A stretch of 64,000 nt of DNA from Limnohabitans lacus (GTDB taxonomy: Bacteria; Pseudomonadota; Gammaproteobacteria; Burkholderiales; Burkholderiaceae_C): positions 62,001 to 126,000 of the forward strand of contig NZ_JASGBH010000009.1 of assembly GCF_030053395.1 (NCBI RefSeq), read 5' to 3'. Each line of letters starts with the position of its first letter. The stretch's first letter is position 1. A model generated the notes under the pieces. That model was not told the origin of the DNA. It made no database searches and was given only the letters and a program-made list of their open reading frames with translations. Positions 24,090-33,578 of the stretch are shown here, piece by piece. The translations under genes were made by a program, and so were the position numbers.

Positions 24090-26177
24090 ATGAACTCTTT
24101 CTTGTCCAGACTCGGGGGGCTGCGCTTGCCCACGGCCCAGGCCGCTGTGCCGGTGATGGTGCTGCTCATCTTGGTGATGATGCTGGTGCCTTTGCCCGCC
24201 TTGTTGCTGGATTTGTTGTTCACCTTGAACATTGGCATGGCGATCATGGTGCTGATCGCGGCGCTGAACATCAAGAATTTCAAGGACTTTGTGTCCTTTC
24301 CCACCCTGTTGCTGGTCACCACGCTGATGCGGTTGTCGCTCAACGTGGCCTCCACGCGCATTGTGTTGCTGGAAGGACATTCGGGCACCGATGCGGCAGG
24401 CAAGGTCATTGAGGCGTTTGGCAAATTCCTGATCGGCGGCAACTTCACTGTGGGGGTGGTGATTTTCATTGTGATCACCATCATCAACTTTGTGGTGATC
24501 ACCAAGGGTTCGGGTCGGGTGGCCGAGGTGTCGGCGCGCTTTGCCCTGGATTCGATGCCCGGCAAGCAAATGGCGATCGACGCTGACCTGAACGCTGGCC
24601 TGATCAAGCAGGAAGAGGCCAAACAACGCCGCGCCGAAGTGGCTCAGGAAGCCGACTTCTTTGGCTCCATGGACGGCGCCTCCAAATTTGTGCGCGGCGA
24701 TGCGATCGCCGGCATCATGATTTTGTTGATCAATCTGATCGGTGGTCTGGTGACCGGCGTGATCGCGCACAACCTGAGTTTCAGCAAGGCGCTCACGGTC
24801 TATGGCACGCTGACCATTGGTGACGGCTTGGTGGCCCAGGTCCCGGCGCTGATCATTTCGACGGCGGCTGGCATTTTGGTCACCCGCGTGGCCACCGAAG
24901 ACGATTTCTCAGAGCAGTTGTCCAAGCAACTGAGCAACAACCAGAGCGCTTTGTTGGTGGCCGGTGGTGTCCTGGGCTTGCTGGGCTTGTTACCGGGCAT
25001 GCCGCACCTGACTTTCTTGGCTTTTGGTCTGCTGTTCGGAGGGCTGGCCTATTTGATCCGACGCAAAGCCCTCAGATCAGCCAATCAATCTGCTGTGCAG
25101 ACGCAAACCGAAGCCACCCGCCAGGAATTGGGTTGGGCCGATGTGCCCGTGGTGGAGCCCTTGTGTCTGGAGTTGCCTTACCGCTTGATCCCCCTGGTGG
25201 ACAAGGGCGAAGACAGTGACCTCATCAAGCGCATCCGGGCCATTCGCCGTAAGTTCATCAGCGATGTCGGTTTTCTCACACCGTCGGTTCACATCCGCGA
25301 CAACTTGCAGCTGCCTGCGGAGACCTACCGTTTCATGGTCTATGGCGGCGAGGTCGGCCGTGGTCAGTGCCTGCCCGATCGCTTGCTGGCCATCGCCCCC
25401 GAGGGTGTGGAGCCCATGCCAGGCTTGCAGGTGCGTGACCCATCTTTTGGCATGCCCGCCACCTGGATTGAGCGCGGCGCGCGCGAAGTGGCCATCAGCC
25501 GTGGTCACACGGTGGTCGAGCCAGCAGTGGTGATGGCCACGCACCTGGACACCTTGATCCACCGCCATGCGCATGAATTGTTGGGACGCCAGGAAACGCA
25601 GGAACTGCTTGACCACTTCAAGGGGAGCTTTCCCAAGCTGGTGGAAGAGGTGGTGCCCAAGGTGGTCACGCTGGGCCTTTTGCAGCGCTTGTTGCAGTTG
25701 CTTTTGGAAGAAGGTATTCCGGTCAAAGATTTGCGCACCATCCTTGAGGTGGCGGCAGAGCATGCCCCCAAGAGTGCTGAGCCCTTGGACATTTTGCCCA
25801 TGGTGCGCCAGGCATTGCGCCGCACCATCGTGCAGCAAGCCTTGGGTGAAAGTGCTCAGGCCCGTGTCTTGGGTGTTCAGCCCGAGTTTGAACGTTTGAT
25901 CGAGCAAGCCATTGGTGCGGCGCCTGTGGCCCCAGATGGCGTGATCGAGCCTTCACTGATGCGCTTGCTGGTGCAAGAGATCTCAACCCATGTCGATGCC
26001 ATGGAGGCCAAGAATTTGCCGCCCGTCATTGTGTGCAACCCGCGCACCCGTCTGACGTTTGCGCGCATTGTCAAAAAAATACGCAGCCAGGCCCATGTGC
26101 TGGCCCTGACCGAATTGCCGCTGGACACGCAGCTGAGTTTCGAGCATTTTTTGTGCTCTCAAGCCAGTCCGGCATAA
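24090..26177 (+). CDS. flhA: flagellar biosynthesis protein FlhA
   Basis: A 695-residue inner-membrane export-gate protein of the flagellar type III apparatus. Eight hydrophobic segments fill the first half, with the conserved FHIPEP-type cytoplasmic loop (RFALDSMPGKQMAIDADLNA) and SKFVRGDAIAG. The C-terminal cytoplasmic domain (VHIRDNLQLPAETYRF) is complete. Length is normal. It is followed 14 bases later by flhF. Confidence 0.96.
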   Translation: MNSFLSRLGGLRLPTAQAAVPVMVLLILVMMLVPLPALLLDLLFTLNIGMAIMVLIAALNIKNFKDFVSFPTLLLVTTLMRLSLNVASTRIVLLEGHSGTDAAGKVIEAFGKFLIGGNFTVGVVIFIVITIINFVVITKGSGRVAEVSARFALDSMPGKQMAIDADLNAGLIKQEEAKQRRAEVAQEADFFGSMDGASKFVRGDAIAGIMILLINLIGGLVTGVIAHNLSFSKALTVYGTLTIGDGLVAQVPALIISTAAGILVTRVATEDDFSEQLSKQLSNNQSALLVAGGVLGLLGLLPGMPHLTFLAFGLLFGGLAYLIRRKALRSANQSAVQTQTEATRQELGWADVPVVEPLCLELPYRLIPLVDKGEDSDLIKRIRAIRRKFISDVGFLTPSVHIRDNLQLPAETYRFMVYGGEVGRGQCLPDRLLAIAPEGVEPMPGLQVRDPSFGMPATWIERGAREVAISRGHTVVEPAVVMATHLDTLIHRHAHELLGRQETQELLDHFKGSFPKLVEEVVPKVVTLGLLQRLLQLLLEEGIPVKDLRTILEVAAEHAPKSAEPLDILPMVRQALRRTIVQQALGESAQARVLGVQPEFERLIEQAIGAAPVAPDGVIEPSLMRLLVQEISTHVDAMEAKNLPPVIVCNPRTRLTFARIVKKIRSQAHVLALTELPLDTQLSFEHFLCSQASPA

Positions 26178-26191
26178 ATGTGGAGTGAGAT

Positions 26192-27490
26192 ATGGGCCCC
26201 CAGAAATTCATTGCAGCCAACACCACCGAAGCGCTCAAGCTGGTGCGCCAGCAAGTGGGGGGCGATGCGATGGTGCTGTCCACCCGGGACACCGCACAAG
26301 GTGTGGAAATTGTGGCCATTTCCCCGGAGGCGCTGAGCAAATTGTCTCAGCGACAAGATGACAACGTCTCCGCTGCCGCAGCCAAGCCGGTGCTGTCTGC
26401 GGTATCGCCCGCAGCGCCCGGTGCATGGCCCGCGCCCGACAGTCAAGCCCCGGGTTTTGATCTGGAGCCGGCGAACACAGCCCCTCGCACAAAAGCGCAA
26501 CCCAGTACGGCAGACATGCAGGTTGAGCAATTGCTGGCTGAGTTTTCACAGGTCAAGCAACTGTTGCAAACGCATTTGTCCGCCCGTGCATGGGACGATC
26601 TGCAGGCACAGTCAAGTGAGAAGGCCGAGGCCTTGAGAGTGTTGCTCAATGCAGGGTTTTCTCCTCAGCTGTGCGCAGAACTGGCGGATGGCCTGATGGC
26701 TCAGCCAGCAACGCCCGATACGCGGTTGGTCGATCGCTTGCAAACCTTGCTGGAGCCCAAGATCCAAACGCTGGAGCCTCTGTCGGTCTTTGATCCCGGT
26801 GGTATTTTTGCTTTCATCGGTCCAACGGGCGTTGGTAAAACCACGGCCATTGCCAAAATTGCAGCGCGCTGCGTGCTGCGTTATGGGCGAGATCAATTGG
26901 CTTTGCTGACCACCGACACGTTCCGAATCGGCGCTCAAGAGCAGCTGAAGGTTTACGCCAAGATCATTGGCGTGCCCGTGGTGTCGCTGCGTGACAGCGA
27001 TGATTTGGCAGCCAAGCTCAGCAGCATGGGTGATCGCCGTGTCATCTTGTTGGATACCGCAGGCGTGAGCCAGCGTGACATCCAGATGCTCGAGCAATCA
27101 CAGTTGTTGCATGAAGGTGCGCCTGCACTCAAGCGCATTTTGGTGATGAGCAGCACAACCGATCTGCGCACCCAGGAAGATGTGATCTTGATGCATCAAC
27201 AAGCGGCGCAAAACGAGCAAACCCGCGCCTTGATCGCGGCCATCATTACCAAGACCGATGAGGCCGCACAAATTGGTCCAGTGCTCGATTGCCTGATTCG
27301 CCACCAATTGCCCTTGATGTTTCTGGCCAACGGACAACGCGTTCCTGAGGACTTGAGTCAAGCCAACACGGCTTATCTGTGCCACCGTGCGCTGCATCCC
27401 CGCGTGCTGTCCAACCGCATGGAAATTCCAGATGAGCACATTCCGCTTCTGATGGCCGATCAACTCAACGACTGGGTGAAAACTTCGTGA
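26192..27490 (+). CDS. flhF: flagellar SRP-like GTPase FlhF
   Basis: A 432-residue protein. The N-terminal basic B domain (KFIAANTTEALKLVRQQVGG) is followed by a variable linker and an SRP54-type NG domain: P-loop GPTGVGKTTAIAKI at about 210, then TTDTFRIGAQEQLK and LLDTAGVSQRD. FlhF positions the polar flagellum and export apparatus. It overlaps the following gene by the stop/start bases (GTGATG). Confidence 0.94.
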   Translation: MGPQKFIAANTTEALKLVRQQVGGDAMVLSTRDTAQGVEIVAISPEALSKLSQRQDDNVSAAAAKPVLSAVSPAAPGAWPAPDSQAPGFDLEPANTAPRTKAQPSTADMQVEQLLAEFSQVKQLLQTHLSARAWDDLQAQSSEKAEALRVLLNAGFSPQLCAELADGLMAQPATPDTRLVDRLQTLLEPKIQTLEPLSVFDPGGIFAFIGPTGVGKTTAIAKIAARCVLRYGRDQLALLTTDTFRIGAQEQLKVYAKIIGVPVVSLRDSDDLAAKLSSMGDRRVILLDTAGVSQRDIQMLEQSQLLHEGAPALKRILVMSSTTDLRTQEDVILMHQQAAQNEQTRALIAAIITKTDEAAQIGPVLDCLIRHQLPLMFLANGQRVPEDLSQANTAYLCHRALHPRVLSNRMEIPDEHIPLLMADQLNDWVKTS

Positions 27491-28245
27491 TGGATACGGC
27501 GCAAACACTGGATGGCAAAGACCAAGCCACGGGGCTGAGACATTTATTTGGTCATGCAGCTGCGCCAGTCCATGTGCTGCATTGCCCGGCACGGCCTGCC
27601 CTGAGCCTGCCTCTGGCACAAGGGCTGGGCAAGGATCTGGCCGAGCGAGGGCATACCGTGATGTGGGTCGATGAGATCGGCTTGACGGACAGAGAGTCTT
27701 GGCCCTTGCCTTGCAAAGTGAAGTTTGATTTGTCCAAAAGTCTGCAAAACCATGTGGCACTCGACCAAGGGGTGACGCCTTTGTCATCTGCGCTGTGGTA
27801 CGGATTGTCTTTGCACACTGCGCGCATTGCACACCCAACGCCTGTTCTGGCCGAGCGTCTGTTGAGCAGCGGCATACGTTTCGACTCCGTGATCGTCTCG
27901 GGTGGCGCTGACCAAACGCAGAGCTTGCCTCACTATGCTTCAACACTGCATTACACCGTGATCACCGAATGTGATGCACCGGCTTTGCAACAGACCATGG
28001 GCTGGATGCAATTGGCGCAAGCCCAATGCCCTGCGGCTTCCTGGAGTGTGGTGCTGGTGGGCTCTAAAACGCGCTTGGCCAATGGGACTAAATGGATCGA
28101 GCAAACCGCCAGCGCTCATTTGGACAAAGCCGTGAAATTGTTGGGGTCAGTGGACGCGAAGTTGATGTCTGCGCCGCTGTCCAGTGCTTGGACCAGCACG
28201 CCAGACCTGACCGATTTGCTGATGCACCACTTGTTGATCGGCTGA
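27490..28245 (+). CDS. FlhG-position protein, degenerate MinD-like
   Basis: A 251-residue protein in the flhG (fleN/ylxH) position between flhF and fliA. HVLHCPARPALSLPLAQGLG, FDSVIVSGGA, HYTVITECDAPALQQTM and SWSVVLVGSKTRLANGT follow the MinD-like order. However, the deviant Walker A (KGGxGKT) normally found near the N-terminus is not visible, so ATPase activity is doubtful. ATG 27490 is preferred over GTG 27487. Confidence 0.6.
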   Translation: MDTAQTLDGKDQATGLRHLFGHAAAPVHVLHCPARPALSLPLAQGLGKDLAERGHTVMWVDEIGLTDRESWPLPCKVKFDLSKSLQNHVALDQGVTPLSSALWYGLSLHTARIAHPTPVLAERLLSSGIRFDSVIVSGGADQTQSLPHYASTLHYTVITECDAPALQQTMGWMQLAQAQCPAASWSVVLVGSKTRLANGTKWIEQTASAHLDKAVKLLGSVDAKLMSAPLSSAWTSTPDLTDLLMHHLLIG

Positions 28246-28246
28246 G

Positions 28247-28936
28247 ATGCCTCCGAAGTACCAGCAAGACCTTGGTGAACAGCTCAAGCAGTACCAACCC
28301 CTGGTGCGCAAAATTGCTGGACACATCGGCTCGCGTCTGCCGGCCAATGTCATGTTGGATGACTTGATTCAAGAAGGCATGACAGGCCTGCTGGATGCTT
28401 TGCAACGCTACAAACCACAGCCAAACCAGAGCTTTGAGGCTTATGCAAGCATGCGCATCCGAGGTGCCATTTACGATGCCTGCCGCAAAGAAGACATCTT
28501 GCCGCGCAACCAACGCGACCGTCTCGATGAGTTGGAAAAGATCACACAGCGACTTGAGCAGCAGTTGGGGCGGCTACCTTCCGAGCAAGAAATTGCTGCC
28601 GCTGCAGGCATGGGCATGAACGACTATTTCCAGGTGATCGACACGTTGGTGAATGTTTTGCCCATTGACGATGTGCCTGAGAATTTGCTGCCCTCAGACC
28701 CGTTTGCCGACCCACTCGAGAAAGTGGCAGGCCATGAATTTCTCGGGCAACTGGTGGAAGTGCTGAAAAATTTACCTGAAAAACAACGCTTGATGATGGC
28801 TTTGCATTACCAAGAAGACTTGTCCTACAGGGAAATCGCCGTTGTGATGGACCTGACGCCGGGTCGCATCAGTCAAATGCACACGCAAGCGATGATCTCG
28901 ATACGTGCCTTGTTGGGCGTGGATAAATTGATTTGA
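28247..28936 (+). CDS. fliA: flagellar sigma factor FliA (sigma-28)
   Basis: A 229-residue sigma-70-family factor. Region 2 is DDLIQEGMTGLLDALQRY, with YASMRIRGAIYDACRKED. Region 3 follows, and region 4 (EKQRLMMALHYQEDLSYREI, then TPGRISQMHTQAM) is complete. It directs late flagellar and chemotaxis genes and is held in check by FlgM, whose gene lies at 29346. It starts one base after the flhG-like stop. Confidence 0.95.
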   Translation: MPPKYQQDLGEQLKQYQPLVRKIAGHIGSRLPANVMLDDLIQEGMTGLLDALQRYKPQPNQSFEAYASMRIRGAIYDACRKEDILPRNQRDRLDELEKITQRLEQQLGRLPSEQEIAAAAGMGMNDYFQVIDTLVNVLPIDDVPENLLPSDPFADPLEKVAGHEFLGQLVEVLKNLPEKQRLMMALHYQEDLSYREIAVVMDLTPGRISQMHTQAMISIRALLGVDKLI

Positions 28937-28943
28937 GCCGCGT

Positions 28944-29333
28944 TCAGAACTTGCCGAGCAACTGGCCGCCACCCAGGAAAGACACCCCGCCCTCACTGGA
29001 GTAGGTCGCCGCAGCAGAAGACTGGGCTGCGTAGGCTTGCAAAGCTGCATTGCGCTGCAAGGCCAATCGGATCAACTCACCGTTGAGCAAATGATCCTGC
29101 CTGGCCTGCTCCAGTTGATCATTGAGTTGTTTTTGCTGGTCTGCCGGAAAAGTGGCTATCAGCTGACGCAAGCCCGCCACACCACCAGGATGCTTGTCCA
29201 AGGCCTGCAAGGCCATTTGTGTGTTGAGTATGGCCGCTTCAAGGCCAGGTAATTCGTGTTTTTCAAGTGTGCTGCGCAACTGAGCGACAGCTTGTGCAAC
29301 TTGCTCCACCAGGTCGTAGGCAACAGCACTCAT
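28944..29333 (-). CDS. flgN: FlgN-like flagellar chaperone
   Basis: A 129-residue helical protein (LVEQVAQAVAQLRSTLEKHE, DQQKQLNDQLEQARQD and NGELIRLALQRNAALQAY) in the place of FlgN, the export chaperone for hook-associated proteins FlgK/L. Sequence conservation in FlgN is low, so the call depends on length, coiled helices and the position next to flgM and flgA. It is convergent with fliA. Confidence 0.75.
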   Translation of the reverse strand: MSAVAYDLVEQVAQAVAQLRSTLEKHELPGLEAAILNTQMALQALDKHPGGVAGLRQLIATFPADQQKQLNDQLEQARQDHLLNGELIRLALQRNAALQAYAAQSSAAATYSSEGGVSFLGGGQLLGKF

Positions 29334-29345
29334 GAACAGCCAGAT

Positions 29346-29660
29346 TCAGCGGTGGCCAGCACGGACGGCCGCTACGGCATTGCCCAGAAGGTTGTTGGCC
29401 ACTTTTTGGTAATCGATCTCGAAGGTGCCCTGCGCAATGCGCTCGCGGATCTCCTGCACCAAAGCCATGTCCGGCGTGTCGGCTGCCACTGCCAAAGGCA
29501 ATGCTTGGGTGGACTTGGCTGCTTCGCTCAGGCCGATGCGGGCCGCAGGTTCGGACTTGCCGCTGTCGGCGGGTTTCGAAGGTGCAGCAGACGAGCCGCC
29601 GCTCAGGCTTGGTGCCTGCGCTTGACCCAATCCTCGAACATCGTTGATTTTGAGAACCAT
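29346..29660 (-). CDS. flgM: anti-sigma-28 factor FlgM
   Basis: A 104-residue protein. The C-terminal half (LVQEIRERIAQGTFEIDYQK, then VANNLLGNAV) is the conserved FlgM sigma-binding motif; the N-terminal half is disordered, as expected for an exported anti-sigma factor. It binds FliA, encoded on the opposite strand nearby. It sits in the flgA-flgM-flgN run. Confidence 0.9.
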   Translation of the reverse strand: MVLKINDVRGLGQAQAPSLSGGSSAAPSKPADSGKSEPAARIGLSEAAKSTQALPLAVAADTPDMALVQEIRERIAQGTFEIDYQKVANNLLGNAVAAVRAGHR

Positions 29661-29668
29661 GTTTGACC

Positions 29669-30358
29669 TTATTCCAGCACAACCTCTACCGACCCAGACG
29701 AAACCGCTGTGCCTTGCAGAATTTTTCCTTCTGCTGTACGAACCCGAACTGTACCACCAGCAGATGCATCAGCCAAAGCCTGACCTGTGGCACTGACGGC
29801 AAATCCACGCCCAAGCAATGTCACTCGAACCTGATCGCCTGACTTGATTACGGTCATTGATCGGAAATCGTTTAATCGCAATGGATTTCCGGCCTGTTGA
29901 GGGCGAATCAACTCCATGCCCTTGAGCTGTTCGGGATCATCCATGGCCGACTCACCCAATTTGGCCAAATCACCATTCGCCCACTGCCAATCTCCGGGCA
30001 TCAGCGCTTGGCCTGCCCGCAAGGGCTGAGCTGCAATCAAAAAACGCCCCTTGACGGCCACATAAATACTCACCGGACGCGTCCAAGGTCGTCCAGCTTC
30101 GCAACGCAAACTCAAAAAAACCTGTCCCCAGGCACGCTCACGGCCTTGCAAAGTCACTCGAGGCGCATGTTCGCAAATCGGAAAATCCACCCTGGGATCG
30201 GCCCATTCCACCGTGAAAGTCCGGCCTTCTAGAGAGGGGTGGGCAGACAAAAATCGCTGAACCGAATCGCGCGTCTGGGGCGTCCATCCTGCTTGGGATG
30301 GCAAAGTCAGGCAGCTCAACAAGGCCACCAACACACGAACAAGGTCCAAGGATTTCAT
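29669..30358 (-). CDS. flgA: flagellar basal body P-ring assembly chaperone FlgA
   Basis: A 229-residue exported protein. The N-terminal signal segment (VRVLVALLSCLTLPSQAG) precedes SAF-like domains: RFLIAAQPLRAGQALMPGDW, GNPLRLNDFRSMTVIKSGDQ and VRVTLLGRGFAVSATGQALA. ATG 30356-30358 overlaps the stop of the upstream CheA-like gene. FlgA helps FlgI polymerise into the periplasmic P ring. Confidence 0.9.
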   Translation of the reverse strand: MKSLDLVRVLVALLSCLTLPSQAGWTPQTRDSVQRFLSAHPSLEGRTFTVEWADPRVDFPICEHAPRVTLQGRERAWGQVFLSLRCEAGRPWTRPVSIYVAVKGRFLIAAQPLRAGQALMPGDWQWANGDLAKLGESAMDDPEQLKGMELIRPQQAGNPLRLNDFRSMTVIKSGDQVRVTLLGRGFAVSATGQALADASAGGTVRVRTAEGKILQGTAVSSGSVEVVLE

Positions 30359-31572
30359 TGAGGGGTTACACAAAAATAAGTCTCGCCAGCCCCATCCAGG
30401 GCCACGCCGGACAGCCATTCTGGCCGATCGATGCCCTGCGGCAGTTCAAAAAGGTTCATGTTTTCTGCAGGCAAAACGCGGTCAACCTGCAAAGATTTGC
30501 TGTCTAAACCTGAGCGCAGGATGAGGCTGCCTGCGGCACCCGCCTCGTTTGTGTCTGCCTGAAACTGTAGGAACTGCGCCCCACCAACGGCATAACGCTG
30601 TCCTTTGAGGATGAAGGGGATCACCCGCATGCGCGTGAGGCTACTTGGGAAAACCAGTCGATAACCCTGATCGATGCGCTTGATCTGGCCGCAGACCACG
30701 CGAAGGCAACGCCCGATTTGCTGGTATTCCTCGTCAGACAGGCTGAGGCCCAGCCATTCGACATAGATGATCAAACTGCGCGATTGTGCTTGTATCTGTG
30801 TGGCTCGCAAACTCAGGGCGCGCAGTGGCTCGAGACGGTCCAGTACAACTGCGTCCAGCCAAACATCGGCGACGGCCGAACTCGCCTGAGAGAACAATCG
30901 TGACAAGGGCTGTTGTCCCACACGCAAAGACCAGTCCTGGAGTTCGCTCAGAAGTGCATCCATTTGACGGACAGTTCGTTCGTCATCACGTTGGTTGACG
31001 ATGCGCGCGTTTTGGATGAGGTTCAGGCCGTGCATGCGCAGAGCACGAAAGCCTGGATCGGCCTCAGTGACGACAGAAGCGCTTGGCACATCATCTGAGG
31101 CTGGCGCTGGCCAGATGGCAGCCGAGGCCACGGGTTCCGGATCGGGGGCGGGTAATGGCGCCGAAGACGCCTTGGGCACCACGGCTTCAAAATTATTCAA
31201 TGGCACGGCATCACGTGACACCAAGACTTGAAGCTTGGACGACCAGGGGCCCCAGGTCTCAACTTGTGCATCCGACTCGGGCACATGACCGAGCTGAATG
31301 TCTTTGACCGCTTGGGCGATCAGGGGGATCAAGTCTTGCGCCACATCCAGCACACTGGGTTGCCCCAATGTCATTTGTCGCCCGACGTCATCGACCAAAC
31401 CAGCAGCAGCATCCAAGCCCATCGTGGACAAGGCGCTCGACAAGTCACGAGAATGCAAAGCACCTTGCGACATGCCAGCAGTGCCGCGCTGCAAACTGTG
31501 GACCAAGCCATCCAAACTGCGCTCGGCATCGGCGGCGACCAAAGACAAATGGTCAAACTGGGGTATTGCCAC
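30355..31572 (-). CDS. CheA-like protein with HPt-like and CheW-like regions, no kinase domain
   Basis: A 405-residue protein. The N-terminal region (LDGLVHSLQRGTAGMSQGAL) is helical and HPt-like. The middle has a long linker (VPKASSAPLPAPDPEPVASA). The C-terminal part (RMRVIPFILKGQRYAVGGA, then LILRSGLDSKSLQVDRVLP) is reminiscent of a CheW/CheA P5 domain. No histidine-kinase ATP-binding motifs (N, G1, G2 boxes) are seen. GTG 31572 is chosen because AGGGAGGT lies just upstream; the frame continues upstream as far as 31698. The stop overlaps flgA. Confidence 0.5.
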   Translation of the reverse strand: MAIPQFDHLSLVAADAERSLDGLVHSLQRGTAGMSQGALHSRDLSSALSTMGLDAAAGLVDDVGRQMTLGQPSVLDVAQDLIPLIAQAVKDIQLGHVPESDAQVETWGPWSSKLQVLVSRDAVPLNNFEAVVPKASSAPLPAPDPEPVASAAIWPAPASDDVPSASVVTEADPGFRALRMHGLNLIQNARIVNQRDDERTVRQMDALLSELQDWSLRVGQQPLSRLFSQASSAVADVWLDAVVLDRLEPLRALSLRATQIQAQSRSLIIYVEWLGLSLSDEEYQQIGRCLRVVCGQIKRIDQGYRLVFPSSLTRMRVIPFILKGQRYAVGGAQFLQFQADTNEAGAAGSLILRSGLDSKSLQVDRVLPAENMNLFELPQGIDRPEWLSGVALDGAGETYFCVTPQ

Positions 31573-33148
31573 GCAACCTCCCTTGTTCATCTCTGGTGGG
31601 AGAGAACTCAAAACGTCGGCCTTCTGGAACGTCTTCCACCGCCACTTGCAGGCGCCCTGACAAGTCGTGGAGTTGTATGGCCGTGCGTTTGGTCGCATTT
31701 TTCAAAGCATCGACTTGGCGAATGGCGACGTCCATCGCCTCATCGCTGTCCATGGCGACATGGTGACTCAAACTCTCTTTAAGTAATTCGATCGATCGCC
31801 CCAGGTCGCGTGCTGAATTTGAAATGGTATCGATAGCCTCGGTCGTGAAAGCCAAGTCGTACACCAAATTTTCACGTGTCGTTCCACTGCAAAACTGAAG
31901 GTGAATGTTGAGCAGCTTTTCTCGCAGCAGCGTCAGTTCACTGTCCAGATCTCGTTGCATGCGCGCGGCATGGGCCCAGGCATCATCTTGCAATGAGTGC
32001 TCTGCTGGAACAGATTGCCATGATTGACGAAGCTGGCGCAGTTGTTCCTGGACAAGGGAAAAGTCGGCTGACAAGGTTTCGATTTTTGTTGCAGCAGTCG
32101 ACAGTGGTGCATCTACACCACGAACGGCGTTTTCCAGTTGCTGTGTCAAGTTCAGCCATCGATCCGACAGTGATCGCAGGTTTTTGTGACGAGCCCAAAG
32201 GCCGCCAACTTGCAACACAAGCGCCAGCAGCAAAAGAGCCACGCTGATGCGTATGCCATCGGCCGTACCTCCGGGATAAGCCAGCCGCTTCCAAGTCCAT
32301 GGGGCTTCTTCAGGAAGGGCGATGGGCAGGGGAGGGAGCTTTTCCAGCGAGGCGCGTGCGCGCTCAAGAGCCAACCAGGTTTGCGTCCATGAGCCGTCAG
32401 CACGGCTGATGTGTTGCGACAGCTCGCTTTTGTCCAAGGACGACAGCAAGTCTTGCGCAATTTTGCCGCGGCCCGTGTCATCTTCAAGTTTCGCTTCAAC
32501 TGCCAACGCGGCGACTTGGCTGTTGAGTTGGCGCCAAGCAGGCTTGCCTTTGGCCAGCAAACCCCAAGTCATCTTGGGTGCCGACAAATCGGGCGTGGTC
32601 GCCTGCGCCCATTCCAATGATGTCAAATAAAACCCGCGTGTCGCAGACAACTCTGGGAACCGTAAAGGATTAACGCTGCCCCTTGGTTTGTAAAGGCCAA
32701 TGACCGCTTCGCGCAGATTCAAAACGCCAAGCAGGGATTCTTTGGCACTGACCAAAATTTTCAACTCATCCACAATCAAATTGGCACGGCCTGGCCACGC
32801 TTGAGGATCGCGGGATTGGGGATCCACACGCAGGCCATTGGCAGAGGTGCGGGCAAACTGTTCCAGCGGCGAACTCAGTTCCGACAAGCGTTCAAACAGG
32901 TCGGCATTGAGTTCTTGTTCATTGCCAAGGAGCCTGACCAATTGACCTGCCGCCGCGACTGCTGGGGCATGGTCTTGAACCATTTTTTCCTGCGAAGCGT
33001 CTGGTTGGGGCAAACCAAACACCACACCCACCCAAACACTGCACATGAACAAAATGGCCGCCAGTGCGCTCAACAAGGAAAGCGCAGACCATACGCTCAA
33101 GCGGCCACGTCGCTGAAGTTCATCGCTGAGTTTTCGGGCTTCAAGCAT
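31553..33148 (-). CDS. PilJ/MCP-like membrane sensor, reduced
   Basis: A 531-residue membrane protein. TM1 is at about 19-45 and TM2 at about 299-319, with a periplasmic domain of about 250 residues between them. The cytoplasmic part (LNLTQQLENAVRGVDAPLS) is helical (LRQLRQSWQSVPAEHSLQDD, TISNSARDLGRSIELLKESL), resembling a methyl-accepting protein but without the conserved hairpin tip. It starts inside the CheW-like gene and overlaps the CheA-like gene, so the three are coupled. It is probably a divergent chemoreceptor of the Pil-Chp type. Confidence 0.5.
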   Translation of the reverse strand: MLEARKLSDELQRRGRLSVWSALSLLSALAAILFMCSVWVGVVFGLPQPDASQEKMVQDHAPAVAAAGQLVRLLGNEQELNADLFERLSELSSPLEQFARTSANGLRVDPQSRDPQAWPGRANLIVDELKILVSAKESLLGVLNLREAVIGLYKPRGSVNPLRFPELSATRGFYLTSLEWAQATTPDLSAPKMTWGLLAKGKPAWRQLNSQVAALAVEAKLEDDTGRGKIAQDLLSSLDKSELSQHISRADGSWTQTWLALERARASLEKLPPLPIALPEEAPWTWKRLAYPGGTADGIRISVALLLLALVLQVGGLWARHKNLRSLSDRWLNLTQQLENAVRGVDAPLSTAATKIETLSADFSLVQEQLRQLRQSWQSVPAEHSLQDDAWAHAARMQRDLDSELTLLREKLLNIHLQFCSGTTRENLVYDLAFTTEAIDTISNSARDLGRSIELLKESLSHHVAMDSDEAMDVAIRQVDALKNATKRTAIQLHDLSGRLQVAVEDVPEGRRFEFSPTRDEQGRLRGNTPV

Positions 33149-33578
33149 GGACCCAGCCTTGAGGCCTTACCAGCGACCAATCACGTCCTGAATGCATCAC
33201 GCGATCGGCCATCGCTTCGGCCCAAAAAGGGCCCACGACTTGGTGGACCCGACACCCAATGGGCGACGCCCCCTGCGACAGCAGTGTCACGACCCAACGG
33301 CGCTCTTCATCGGTGTCTGCTTGCTTGGCCTGAGTTGTCAGGTCAAAACATGCTGCGAAAGACCTGACAAAAACCGCAGCTCCTGCATGAATTTCGATAT
33401 CGAGGAGTTTTTTTTCTGCCAGCTGTTCGGCATGTTCTGCCCTGAAAACAGCGCCAATGCTGGACAGAGGCAAGGCATAGCGGCCACCCTGCCACTCAAC
33501 ACCTATCCATTGAATTGACGCTCCCCGTGATGGGGGGGCAGCATGAACGCCAGAAGCCAAAGTTGTCTCCATATGCAA
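33141..33578 (-). CDS. CheW-like adaptor domain protein
   Basis: A 145-residue protein with WQGGRYALPLSSIGAVFRAE, AAVFVRSFAACFDLTTQAKQ, RWVVTLLSQGASPIGCRVHQ and VVGPF, in the order of CheW beta-barrel motifs (YALPL near strand 2, then VGP near the C-terminus). The usual NLRG motif is replaced, so coupling to a kinase is uncertain. It is the first gene of the run leading to flgA-flgM-flgN; 8 bases overlap the MCP-like gene. Confidence 0.6.
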   Translation of the reverse strand: MHMETTLASGVHAAPPSRGASIQWIGVEWQGGRYALPLSSIGAVFRAEHAEQLAEKKLLDIEIHAGAAVFVRSFAACFDLTTQAKQADTDEERRWVVTLLSQGASPIGCRVHQVVGPFWAEAMADRVMHSGRDWSLVRPQGWVHA

